A stretch of 64,000 nucleotides of DNA from Bacteroidota bacterium. Lineage in GTDB: Bacteria > Bacteroidota > Bacteroidia > Bacteroidales > SZUA-534. The stretch spans positions 1-64,000 of the forward strand of contig QKGS01000079.1 in assembly GCA_003250355.1 (NCBI GenBank), given 5' to 3'. The translations under genes were made by a program, and so were the position numbers. Below, one piece after another: positions 54,519 through 62,009 of this stretch (position 1 is its first letter; each line of letters opens with the position of its first letter). Under the pieces are notes generated by a model. That model was not told where the DNA came from, searched no databases, and saw nothing but the letters and a program-made list of their open reading frames with translations.

Positions 54519-54707
54519 CAAGTTGTAGGTTATAAATTATTTGTTTATAAGTTCGATATTCCAATACTTTAATTTTTTAAGCATCCACCTGAATTACAAA
54601 TTTCACAACTCTTCTTTTATAATCTCATATTTCACTTATTAGCACATTATCTAATTAAACTCGAACTAACGATAAAGCGGGTTAAACTGTTAGCTTATAA
54701 CTTAGCA
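54519..54707. repeat. Spacer with degenerate seven-base texture
   Basis: The 193-base gap between the radical SAM gene and its partner. Read on the minus strand from the base after the radical SAM stop, units such as tgctaag, ttataag, ctaacag, and later gtattgg, aatatcg, aacttat, taaccta, caacttg, resemble the heptamers of the clearer arrays. Phase is less certain than at 44191. Confidence 0.4.
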
Positions 54708-55973
54708 TTACCACAAACTCAACTGCATATAACCGTCCCCAGCCACTTTTAATTTCTTTGGTGTTGGTTCAAGCAATATTTTCCGCACATTTTCAGGTTT
54801 TAACTCATTTATAGTTGGTGTAGGTAACTCATTGCATGAAATAAAATACTTTGCACGTTTTAGAACAACCCCCATTTTCTTTAAGTGCTGAAAATTTAAC
54901 CGCCTGTATGTTCGTGCCATTATAATTTTTTGAGCCGACTTCACCCCTACTCCCGGTATTCTCAGAATCATTTCATAATCGGCTTTATTAACATCAATAG
55001 GAAATAACCATGGATTACGCAAAGCATAGCCAAGCTTTGGATCTATTTCCAAATCAAGATTAGGGTGTGAATCGCTTACTATCTCTTCCATTGAAAAATG
55101 ATAAAACCTAAAAAGCCAGTCAGCTTGATAAAGCCTGTTTTCTCGTTTCAACGGAGGCTCTTTTATTGCAGGCAATCTTGTATCTTTAGTATTTATTGGT
55201 AAATACCCCGAATAATATACGCGCTTCAAATTCTGCCCGGTATACAAATTAGCCGATAAATCGAGTATTGACTTATCAGTATCGTTGGTAGCTCCTATAA
55301 TAAGTTGAGTACTTTGTCCTGCCGGAGTAAACTTTGGTGCCTTTATGTTTATTTTTCGCTCATACTTATTCTCAATAATACCTGCACCAATTATTCCCAT
55401 AGGGCTAATAATACTTTGGTGGTCTTTCTCTGGTGCTAGCATTTTTAAATTGGGTTCGGTTGGTATTTCCATATTTACACTTAAACGGTCGGCATACAAT
55501 CCGGCTTGTTTTATTTGCTCATTACTTGCTCCGGGTATTGCTTTCAAATGTATGTAACCGTTATAACGATGCTGTGTTCGTAATTCCTTAGCTACTCCTA
55601 CCAATTGTTCCATAGTATAATCAGGATTACGAATAACTCCTGAACTAAGAAACAAACCCTCAATATAATTTCTTCGATAAAAGCCTATGGTCAAATTAAC
55701 CAATTCATTAACAGAAAAAGTCGCCCTAGGTATATCATTTGACCTGCGACTTGTACAGTATGCACAATCATAAATACAATAGTTGGTAAGCATGACTTTT
55801 AAAAGCGAAACACATCGTCCATCTTCAGTAAAACTATGACATATACCCCATGCAGCAGCATTACCAATCCCATTGCCGGTATTACTACGTTTAGTACCAC
55901 TCGATGCACATGAAACATCGTATTTAGCCGAATTTGCTAATATATTTAGTTTATCAAATACCTCCACATTCAT
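54708..55973 (-). CDS. TIGR03916-family radical SAM DNA-metabolism protein
   Basis: 421 residues. Radical SAM cluster C-x3-C-x2-C in NYCIYDCAYCTSRR; upstream ASSGTKRSNTGNGIGNAAAWGICHSF is a family signature. C-terminal helix-hairpin-helix DNA-binding motif (NKADYEMILRIPGVGVKSA). Partner of the downstream DUF4130 gene, as in most genomes with this pair. The combination of radical SAM chemistry and a DNA-binding motif suggests repair of a DNA lesion or a DNA modification; the reaction is unknown. Divergent from a LexA-like regulator across a palindromic operator. Confidence 0.9.
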   Translation of the reverse strand: MNVEVFDKLNILANSAKYDVSCASSGTKRSNTGNGIGNAAAWGICHSFTEDGRCVSLLKVMLTNYCIYDCAYCTSRRSNDIPRATFSVNELVNLTIGFYRRNYIEGLFLSSGVIRNPDYTMEQLVGVAKELRTQHRYNGYIHLKAIPGASNEQIKQAGLYADRLSVNMEIPTEPNLKMLAPEKDHQSIISPMGIIGAGIIENKYERKINIKAPKFTPAGQSTQLIIGATNDTDKSILDLSANLYTGQNLKRVYYSGYLPINTKDTRLPAIKEPPLKRENRLYQADWLFRFYHFSMEEIVSDSHPNLDLEIDPKLGYALRNPWLFPIDVNKADYEMILRIPGVGVKSAQKIIMARTYRRLNFQHLKKMGVVLKRAKYFISCNELPTPTINELKPENVRKILLEPTPKKLKVAGDGYMQLSLW

Positions 55974-56008
55974 TTATCCGTATTTTATTAGCAAATATAC
56001 TAATATTT

Positions 56009-56033
56009 TTAGCATAAATCTTAATTATGCTAA
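56009..56033. promoter_or_regulatory. Operator palindrome for the LexA-like regulator (candidate)
   Basis: TTAGCATAA, 7 bases, TTATGCTAA: perfect nine-base arms in the 149-base divergent spacer. A second partial site, TTAG-N8-CTAA, lies at 55988-56003 next to the radical SAM start. The position suits autorepression and repression of the radical SAM operon by the S24-type regulator. Confidence 0.65.
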
Positions 56034-56122
56034 TTATTTTTGCTTTTAAACTAAAAAATTCGTTATTTAGCTGAAAATTAGAATAGTATCAGAAAAGAAA
56101 GATTATATCATAAACAAATAAA

Positions 56123-56890
56123 ATGATAGAGCAAAACATAAAATACCTACGTAAAAGCAGAGGCTTAACTCAAAGCGAACTGGCCGAGAAAATTGGAGTA
56201 AACCGTGCTATGATAGGTTCATACGAAGAAAAGCGTGCACAACCAAAAATATCAGTTCTGCAAACATTATCGGCATTTTTCAGAATAAGTATCGACGACC
56301 TTATAAATACCGACTTATCGACAAGTATTATTGATACAACAAAAGATCACCGATTGGGTAAAAACCTAAGAGTTCTTACGTCGGCAGTCGATAAACAAAA
56401 CAACGAGCTAATATCAGTTGTACCGTCTAAAGCATCGGCAGGATATACTTTCGGATATGCTGACCCCGAATATATGGAAAAGCTTCCGGTATTTAACCTG
56501 CCACTTACTGAACTTAGCTCAGAACGCAGCTACCGTGTATTCCAAACCAAAGGCGACAGTATGAAGCCAATAGAATCGGGCAGCTACATAATTTGCGAAT
56601 ACGTACTTAACTGGGACGATGTGCAAGAAGGAAAACCTCATATATTATTAACAAAAGAAGACGGAATAGTTTTTAAACGCCCATTCAGACAACACAACAA
56701 TGAACTGTTGCTAAAATCGGACAATAAAGAATATTTGCCATACTCAATTCAATTTTCAAATGTATTAGAAATATGGAAAGCTCTGGGCTATATTAGCTTT
56801 ACACTGCCCAACCACGGAGCCCCAACAGTTGACTCTCTACACGAAATGTACAAAAAGCTTAAAAATGAAATAGAAGGAATGAAAAGTTAG
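56123..56890 (+). CDS. XRE-family LexA-like repressor with S24 peptidase domain
   Basis: 255 residues. N-terminal helix-turn-helix (IKYLRKSRGLTQSELAEKIG, 7-26). S24 domain with an Ala-Gly autocleavage site A106-G107 (SKASAGYTF), nucleophile S146 in KGDSMKPI and general base K185 in GIVFKRPF. Ser, Lys and the cleavage site are all present, so RecA-stimulated self-cleavage is plausible. Small C-terminal helix (DSLHEMYKKLKNEIEG). Faces the radical SAM / DUF4130 operon, suggesting a local DNA-damage switch. Confidence 0.9.
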   Translation: MIEQNIKYLRKSRGLTQSELAEKIGVNRAMIGSYEEKRAQPKISVLQTLSAFFRISIDDLINTDLSTSIIDTTKDHRLGKNLRVLTSAVDKQNNELISVVPSKASAGYTFGYADPEYMEKLPVFNLPLTELSSERSYRVFQTKGDSMKPIESGSYIICEYVLNWDDVQEGKPHILLTKEDGIVFKRPFRQHNNELLLKSDNKEYLPYSIQFSNVLEIWKALGYISFTLPNHGAPTVDSLHEMYKKLKNEIEGMKS

Positions 56891-56901
56891 ATTTTATATT
56901 T

Positions 56902-57771
56902 CTACGAAACTCCCGGCATTTCTTGTATTTCTTGTAGCATCTGATTAAAAATATATTTATTATCAAAATCAACTAATGCCATTTCGCTTTCTTCCGGTTC
57001 TTTATTTGTATTATAAATAGCTATTTGATCGGTATGATAATATATATTCCATTCTCCATTATTGTATTCAAGTGCTGTAAGGTTTTCAATCCAGTCGCCT
57101 GAGTTTAAATATGTTATTGTATGGTTATTTACAATATGATTACTCATTTGAGGATGGTGAATGTGTCCGCAAACTATGTAATCGTATTTTTTATTTACTG
57201 CAAGTTCAATAGCCGACTTTTCAAAATCATTAATAAATCTTAATGCCGATTTTACGCTGTTTTTTATTTTTTTCGATAGCGATACTTTTTCTCTCCCAAG
57301 AAAAGCGTTTATTCGGTTAATAAATACATTGATAGCTATAAGACTGTCATAGCTTATTGCACCTAGTTTTGCAAGCCATTTTGAATGTTGCATTATTACA
57401 TCAAAAACATCGCCGTGAAAAAACCATGCTTTTTTACCGTCTATGTCAAGAGTAAGGTTATTTACTATTTCAAGCTTACCAAGTTTAACACCGGTAAATT
57501 TCCGAAGCATTTCATCGTGATTGCCGGTAACATAGTATACCTTAGTCTGTTTTGTTGAAAGGTTTATTATGTGTTTAATTATTTTTATATGAGTTTTTGG
57601 AAAATAGCGTTTCTTAAATTGCCATATATCAATAACATCACCGTTCATTATTAATATTTTCGGGTTTACTGATTTTAAATAAGTTAATAAATCTTTAGCT
57701 CTACAACCTCCTGTCCCTAAGTGAATATCACTTATAACAACTATTTCAATATCTCTCTTTAATCCTTTCAT
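56902..57771 (-). CDS. UDP-2,3-diacylglucosamine diphosphatase-like metallophosphoesterase
   Basis: 289 residues. Calcineurin-type phosphoesterase motifs: SDIHLGTGG (first Asp/His), MNGDVIDIWQF, VTGNHDEMLR, FFHGDVFDV and CGHIHHPQM. The W-Q-F and HGD features are those of LpxH/YbbF-like enzymes of lipid A synthesis, but whether it performs the LpxH step or acts on another UDP-sugar lipid is not decided here. Stops 12 bases from the convergent regulator gene. The 262-base spacer beyond its start holds only a TATAC/GTATA palindrome near 57782 and the terminator of the next gene. Confidence 0.86.
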   Translation of the reverse strand: MKGLKRDIEIVVISDIHLGTGGCRAKDLLTYLKSVNPKILIMNGDVIDIWQFKKRYFPKTHIKIIKHIINLSTKQTKVYYVTGNHDEMLRKFTGVKLGKLEIVNNLTLDIDGKKAWFFHGDVFDVIMQHSKWLAKLGAISYDSLIAINVFINRINAFLGREKVSLSKKIKNSVKSALRFINDFEKSAIELAVNKKYDYIVCGHIHHPQMSNHIVNNHTITYLNSGDWIENLTALEYNNGEWNIYYHTDQIAIYNTNKEPEESEMALVDFDNKYIFNQMLQEIQEMPGVS

Positions 57772-57983
57772 TTCAAAATGCTATACGTAATTAGTATACC
57801 GAATGTAAATAATTAGCCTACTATTATTTGGGTTAAAGAAACAGAATTAATATCTCTATAAGGTTAAGTAAGTTTTAATTTAATGGTATATTGATGGAAG
57901 TTGTTAACACATACGCATTTATATTAAAAGAAAATGGTTGTGGTATACATATTGATGTGCTATATTCATATTTCAATACAAAA

Positions 57984-58013
57984 AAAAACCGACCCTACAA
58001 TAGGTCGGTTTTT
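57984..58013 (-). terminator. Terminator of the three-gene secreted-protein operon
   Basis: AAAAACCGACC, 8-base loop, GGTCGGTTTTT; perfect 11-bp stem 21 bases after the stop at 58034. Confidence 0.92.
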
Positions 58014-58033
58014 ATTCTTCTTCTAATGTAAAG

Positions 58034-59236
58034 CTATTGTTCAATATTGCTCTTATCAACAATCAGAATTTTTTCAGGATTAACTTTACTTATTTCCTCA
58101 TACCATCCTTTTATTGTTACAAGATTCTTATATAATTCATCAACCGCTATAACTTTTCCAATATGAAAACACGATGTTTCATTCATCTCTCTGTCATATG
58201 CAGTATATAAAACAAGCATACCTTCCTTTATATTCTCTGTTGTAGCTTGATGCCATTGAAAAATAACATCTTTACTCCAAATTTCTTCAGTACTGCAATC
58301 GCCCATTGCCAATACCTGATACTCCCCTTTTGTAGCATCGGTAGCAACAGTTTTTACCTTTGCCGGGCTATACTTTTTATACTGAAATCGGGTTTCTTTA
58401 TCAGATTCAACCATAAGTTTGCTACCAACAGACACAGTGTTCGCTACCGTTGTAGTTGTAGAAACTGATGGCACAGAAGCAGCAGGAGTAGAAATATTTT
58501 CTTGCTTTGCCGCTGAATTATCCTCAGAACTCTGCGATGATGAAGAAACTGCCTGCGATTGAACAGGCGCACTTCCCGATGGTGCAACTTCTTGTACCGG
58601 CTCAATTTCGCTAAGTAACTCCATACACATATCGTAGCACTCTTTACTTACTGAAGGTACTGATTCTAAAACTTTAATCGCCTTGTTATTCTCACCTTGC
58701 TGATGTAATGCCTTTGCTCTTGAAATTATAAAATCACATTCCGAATTATAGAACTCAAGTATTTTCTCTTTTCCTTTCTCAACAAATGCTTTAAACTGGC
58801 CGGCATTAGTATTCAACACTTTCACTGCTTCCATATAGGCTTTAGTTTCATTTTTTCCTACACCTTTTACTTCTATGGATGTTTGGCTATACACATTGCC
58901 CGACATATTGTCTTTAATTTCAAAATTCACACTTAATGTAAGTGCGTGCATTGGTGGAGCACTTGGAGTAATATCTTTTGTTAGTACATCAATACTTACA
59001 TCCATTACAAAAAAAGGATTTTCACCTTCTCCCGACATTCCATTTTTAGTACAAATTTGCTTCATTTTATTTATAAGCAAATTCTTGGTAGCTTGTGGAA
59101 TTGCCTGATCTGATACTTGTGGCGTTATTGCAATACGCGCTGCGTCGTCGGCTTTTGCTTCATTATTCTGAGCTGTAACCGTTGTTAAGCCTATGAATAA
59201 TACAGCTAATAGCATTATAATTTTTTTCATAATCAT
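58034..59236 (-). CDS. Secreted protein of unknown function with low-complexity linker
   Basis: 400 residues; signal peptide (KKIIMLLAVLFIGLTTVTAQ); the ATG two codons inside (59230) is an equally good start. Residues about 25-150 form an alpha/beta domain (VLTKDITPSAPPMHALTLSVNF, then KNETKAYMEAVKVL) like the CsgG/FlgT-type folds of periplasmic proteins; 150-210 look like a TPR pair (ALHQQGENNKAIKVLESVP); 210-275 is a Ser/Ala/Gln/Thr-rich linker; the last 125 residues are a beta domain with YKKYSPAKVKTVATDA. Third gene of an operon with 59299 and 60298. Confidence 0.7.
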   Translation of the reverse strand: MIMKKIIMLLAVLFIGLTTVTAQNNEAKADDAARIAITPQVSDQAIPQATKNLLINKMKQICTKNGMSGEGENPFFVMDVSIDVLTKDITPSAPPMHALTLSVNFEIKDNMSGNVYSQTSIEVKGVGKNETKAYMEAVKVLNTNAGQFKAFVEKGKEKILEFYNSECDFIISRAKALHQQGENNKAIKVLESVPSVSKECYDMCMELLSEIEPVQEVAPSGSAPVQSQAVSSSSQSSEDNSAAKQENISTPAASVPSVSTTTTVANTVSVGSKLMVESDKETRFQYKKYSPAKVKTVATDATKGEYQVLAMGDCSTEEIWSKDVIFQWHQATTENIKEGMLVLYTAYDREMNETSCFHIGKVIAVDELYKNLVTIKGWYEEISKVNPEKILIVDKSNIEQ

Positions 59237-59298
59237 TCAATTTTAGTTTTATTACTTTATTGATGCATTGAATAAATAATATGTTGCTTGCAAACCGA

Positions 59299-60264
59299 TT
59301 ATTTTTCACCAACAATTAACCATGCTTCACCTAAACCTTTCAAATAAACTTTACATTCAATCATGAAAGGCTCATCAGAAAGAAACTTTTTTAAGTCAGT
59401 AACGAATTTTTTAGTATCCATTGCTCTCTGTGAACCATTACGTTCGTAGAATAAAGGAGTGCGAACTTGTTCAAAACGCATCATATTAGCAGTACCATCC
59501 GATAAACTGAATCGTCCCTGAACTGTATTTTTTGCCATCCAGTCTTCTATGAAAATATTTAATTCGTCTGTTTCACCATCAAAATCATACTCTGCTTCCA
59601 GATCACTTCCCCAGCCATCGAAAACCATAACATTAATACGCACCTCGCGTCCATTGGCAAACATATCTTCAAAATGAGCCATTAAACGACCATTGAACTC
59701 ATCCATATAACTCAATACAGCCTCTTCAAGAAGTAATTCTGCCGGCGCAGCAGTACTTGGAGCTCCTGTTCCTGCGGCTGATGCTACAACTTTGCTTGTA
59801 TAAGCATCGAGTCCTTTTAAGTTAAATGTTATATATTGCTTTGGCCCTTGTTGCTTTACCTCATAGTCGAGTTCCATTATAATATCGGCTTTAGCAGTAC
59901 GCTTCAATGCATCAATAGGCGACTCTGCTATCATGCTACCCATTTTACTAGTCATCATGCTAACTTCAGCTGCTTCTTGCTCCATTTTTTTCATCTCTGC
60001 CTCAAGGTCTTTTAATGGGAAACCTCTGTCTGCCATTATTCCCGACATTTTTGTAATAACAAGTCGCAAACTGGCATCATTCTGAAATGCCTTCTTATAA
60101 TCGGGTAAAACTACCTCTGATCCCTGATTATCGAATTTCATACTATACCCTTGGCTAATACACATTCTGTCGCTTGGCACTACCATTATTGTAGGCTTCT
60201 TTGCCTGACTATATGATGCTATTGAAAATAAAGCTGCTACTACTATTAATATAAGTTTTTTCAT
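59299..60264 (-). CDS. Secreted DUF6175-like protein
   Basis: 321 residues with signal peptide (ending ASYSQ). Starts KPTIMVVPSDRMCISQGY, a pattern of the DUF6175 proteins of Bacteroidota, and continues with KADIIMELDYEVKQQGPKQYITFNL and VYLKGLGEAWLIVGEK. The overall alternation of strands and amphipathic helices recalls CsgG/LpoB-type periplasmic domains. Function unknown. Between two other secreted genes, 62 bases from the downstream start and 33 from the upstream stop. Confidence 0.72.
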   Translation of the reverse strand: MKKLILIVVAALFSIASYSQAKKPTIMVVPSDRMCISQGYSMKFDNQGSEVVLPDYKKAFQNDASLRLVITKMSGIMADRGFPLKDLEAEMKKMEQEAAEVSMMTSKMGSMIAESPIDALKRTAKADIIMELDYEVKQQGPKQYITFNLKGLDAYTSKVVASAAGTGAPSTAAPAELLLEEAVLSYMDEFNGRLMAHFEDMFANGREVRINVMVFDGWGSDLEAEYDFDGETDELNIFIEDWMAKNTVQGRFSLSDGTANMMRFEQVRTPLFYERNGSQRAMDTKKFVTDLKKFLSDEPFMIECKVYLKGLGEAWLIVGEK

Positions 60265-60297
60265 TGTTTTTATTATTTATATATGTAATAAGGTTAA

Positions 60298-60822
60298 TTA
60301 AAATCCTGCATCAAGTGCTCTTGCAATTCCTTGCTTTTCCAGTTCTTTTCTAAGCTCATCAAATGCAATAGAAACTGCTATGCCACACTTATAGTGTTTA
60401 TCCATTTTTATCCGTTTGGGGGCAACATCGCTACTCATATTTACATATAGCAAATATTGACCTCCGGGTTCAAAGAATTTTTCAAAATAATCGTAATGTT
60501 CATCGGCAGCATTGCTATTGGAACAAATAGGTGGTGTTTTCGCCGCTTTTCCTCCTCCGGCAGCAGGAAATCCTTTAAATATTGCACAGGCTACTGCATT
60601 CATTTTTGCATTTCGGGTGGCATCTTCAGCCTTCTTTCCATATCCCCACACTTCAATAAGTTTAGTTCCATCAACACCTACTGCTATTGTTGCTACTTCA
60701 TAGTTGTATGAGCTGTTATACTCCATTTTACGCACCTGATTTCTTGTTTGTGCATTAAGTACTGTTACATTAATTGCTGCAATTGCAATTAATGTCATTG
60801 CTAATTTTAATACTCTTCTCAT
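60298..60822 (-). CDS. Secreted LPP20/FlgT-N-like protein
   Basis: 174 residues with signal peptide (ending VTVLNAQ). The middle, EVWGYGKKAEDATRNAKMNA followed by VACAIF, is the G-x-G-x-x-x-x-x-A-x-x-x-A-x-x-x-A pattern of LPP20/FlgT N-terminal domains. Contains three Cys. First gene of the operon 60822-58034. With its neighbours it suggests a periplasmic or outer-membrane complex, purpose unknown. Confidence 0.7.
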   Translation of the reverse strand: MRRVLKLAMTLIAIAAINVTVLNAQTRNQVRKMEYNSSYNYEVATIAVGVDGTKLIEVWGYGKKAEDATRNAKMNAVACAIFKGFPAAGGGKAAKTPPICSNSNAADEHYDYFEKFFEPGGQYLLYVNMSSDVAPKRIKMDKHYKCGIAVSIAFDELRKELEKQGIARALDAGF

Positions 60823-61210
60823 TTTTATTTACATTTTAATTTAGGTTTGAACTTTACTACTATATAAATATATAATAGGGGTTGTTTAATTTTTAGCGCA
60901 AGCTACAATTTTTTTGTTTAATGCAATTAAAAATCATCTTTTTTAATCGTTAATTAATCGGTTTATTGAGACAATAAAAGAGTGTTTATATCAAAAAAAA
61001 GACCCATAACTACGTTGTTGTTATAAAATACTTTGACAAACATTCTTCAATAAAACATTAAACAAACAACTATAAAAGACTGATAAACACAACTTAAATA
61101 CACCACAGCCATCCATCTAAATAATACGCTAGTATTATTTTATGACCTATATCAATTTATAATATATCGAAGAGCATATTGTATTTTTAAAATCGTAAAG
61201 AATATGGCTG
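60823..61210. other. Spacer without genes; one perfect palindrome
   Basis: No gene seen. AAATAATAC-GCTA-GTATTATTT (61119-61140) is a perfect inverted repeat with nine-base arms, about 70 bases before the first RNA promoter, so it could be an operator for the RNA or an intrinsic hairpin. Confidence 0.5.
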
Positions 61211-61218
61211 TATATTTG
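61211..61218 (+). promoter_or_regulatory. -7 box of structured RNA 1
   Basis: TATATTTG, 8 bases before the conserved AGGTTATAG start of RNA 1. No TTG at the standard -33 distance. Confidence 0.55.
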
Positions 61219-61224
61219 CATCAT

Positions 61225-61385
61225 AGGTTATAGTTCTTTGAAATGCTTGTTGTGGGAATCTCTTCTTTAAATTCCTAAAATGCTATAACCTCTTCTTTAG
61301 GGCTACAGTAATTTTTTTCATGGGTTAATTAATTTGGTTGAATAATATTGGACAATTTTTTCTCACAACAAGCTTTCATTTTTTA
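61225..61385 (+). ncRNA. Structured RNA, copy 1 (class not recognised)
   Basis: About 160 bases. Ends pair: GCTTGTTGTGGGA (61245-61257) with TCTCACAACAAGC (61361-61373), 13 pairs, flanked by GAAA/TTTC. Inside, a variable region is followed by conserved text also found in copy 2 (ACAGTAATTTTTT, CATGGGTTAATTAATTTGG, AATAATATTG). The 5' AGGTTATAG can instead pair with CTATAACCT at 61283-61291, which copy 2 lacks. A U-run follows the 3' arm. Shape (closing stem, large unpaired middle, about 160 bases) is compatible with 6S RNA, but no class is claimed. Confidence 0.65.
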
Positions 61386-61458
61386 TCATCTTTACACTGC
61401 ACAAATAAATCATCTCCTCAAAATTAGCAAAACATTTTTCAATTAAGCTTATTAATAT

Positions 61459-61569
61459 GACACTACTCACTTTTTGTAGAGAATGTCAATTTATTAGCTT
61501 CTAAAATGTTTTCATTTTTAGTCAGCAGCTCACAGAACTCTATTATATTCCGCCTGTAAACTATTGACT
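61459..61569 (-). repeat. Composite dispersed repeat, copy B (inverted)
   Basis: Read on the minus strand: an imperfect inverted repeat of heptad type (arms 61569-61548 and 61541-61520, with CTGCTGACT at its end), then TAAAAATGAAAACATTTTAG, AATAAAT, and the module ending at 61459. The order and sequence match copy A at 33736-33882 apart from the 13-base duplication there. The module at 61459-61493 also matches 53709-53745. Confidence 0.65.
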
Positions 61570-61650
61570 CAATTCCGATTAAAGAATACTAACACCTAAA
61601 AGATTACCCGCTAAAATAGCAGTAGAACCATTTTTTTTATAAATCAGATT

Positions 61651-61680
61651 TTGATTTTTGTTGAATTTATTGTAATTTTG
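61651..61680 (+). promoter_or_regulatory. Promoter of structured RNA 2
   Basis: TTG 61651-61653, 19 bases, TAATTTTG 61673-61680, 10 bases before the conserved AGGTTATAG. Full consensus geometry. Confidence 0.75.
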
Positions 61681-61689
61681 ATTGAACAA

Positions 61690-61842
61690 AAGGTTATAGT
61701 TCTTTGAAATGCTTGTTGTGGAGTACTCTTCTTATTAAGCTCATTTTTATTATGAGTTTTCTTCAATGTTACAGTAATTTTTTCATGGGTTAATTAATTT
61801 GGTTAAATAATATTGAACTATCCACAACAAGCTTTCTTTTCA
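61690..61842 (+). ncRNA. Structured RNA, copy 2 (class not recognised)
   Basis: About 150 bases. GCTTGTTGTGGA (61711-61722) pairs perfectly with TCCACAACAAGC (61821-61832), again flanked by GAAA/TTTC. An internal hairpin AAGCTCAT/ATGAGTTT (61737-61758) occupies the region that differs from copy 1. The downstream core ACAGTAATTTTTT, CATGGGTTAATTAATTTGG, TTAAATAATATTGA is shared. The closing stem differs between copies by changes that keep pairing (GGA/TCC here, GGGA/TCTC in copy 1). Confidence 0.68.
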
Positions 61843-61956
61843 TCTCCTAAACTAAAAAATCACATATTATACATTTATATACAGCGTATTAAAGAATACA
61901 CACACAACCGTTTGTATTTTTTATTTATTGAACCTATGCATTCTTGTAAAAAACAT

Positions 61957-61964
61957 TATTTTTG
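61957..61964 (+). promoter_or_regulatory. secA -7 box
   Basis: TATTTTTG, 45 bases before the secA ATG; shows that secA need not be transcribed from the RNA promoters. Confidence 0.5.
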
Positions 61965-62009
61965 TCGCTCTTGTATAAGCAACATTTTTTTACGATATAA
62001 ACATATACC

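Noticed and set aside
61225-61842. tmRNA, RNase P RNA or SRP RNA as identity for the RNA pair
   Set aside because: No tRNA-like ends or tag frame, no RNase P core motifs, and no SRP GNAR-tetraloop domain were seen. 6S RNA remains possible and is stated as such.
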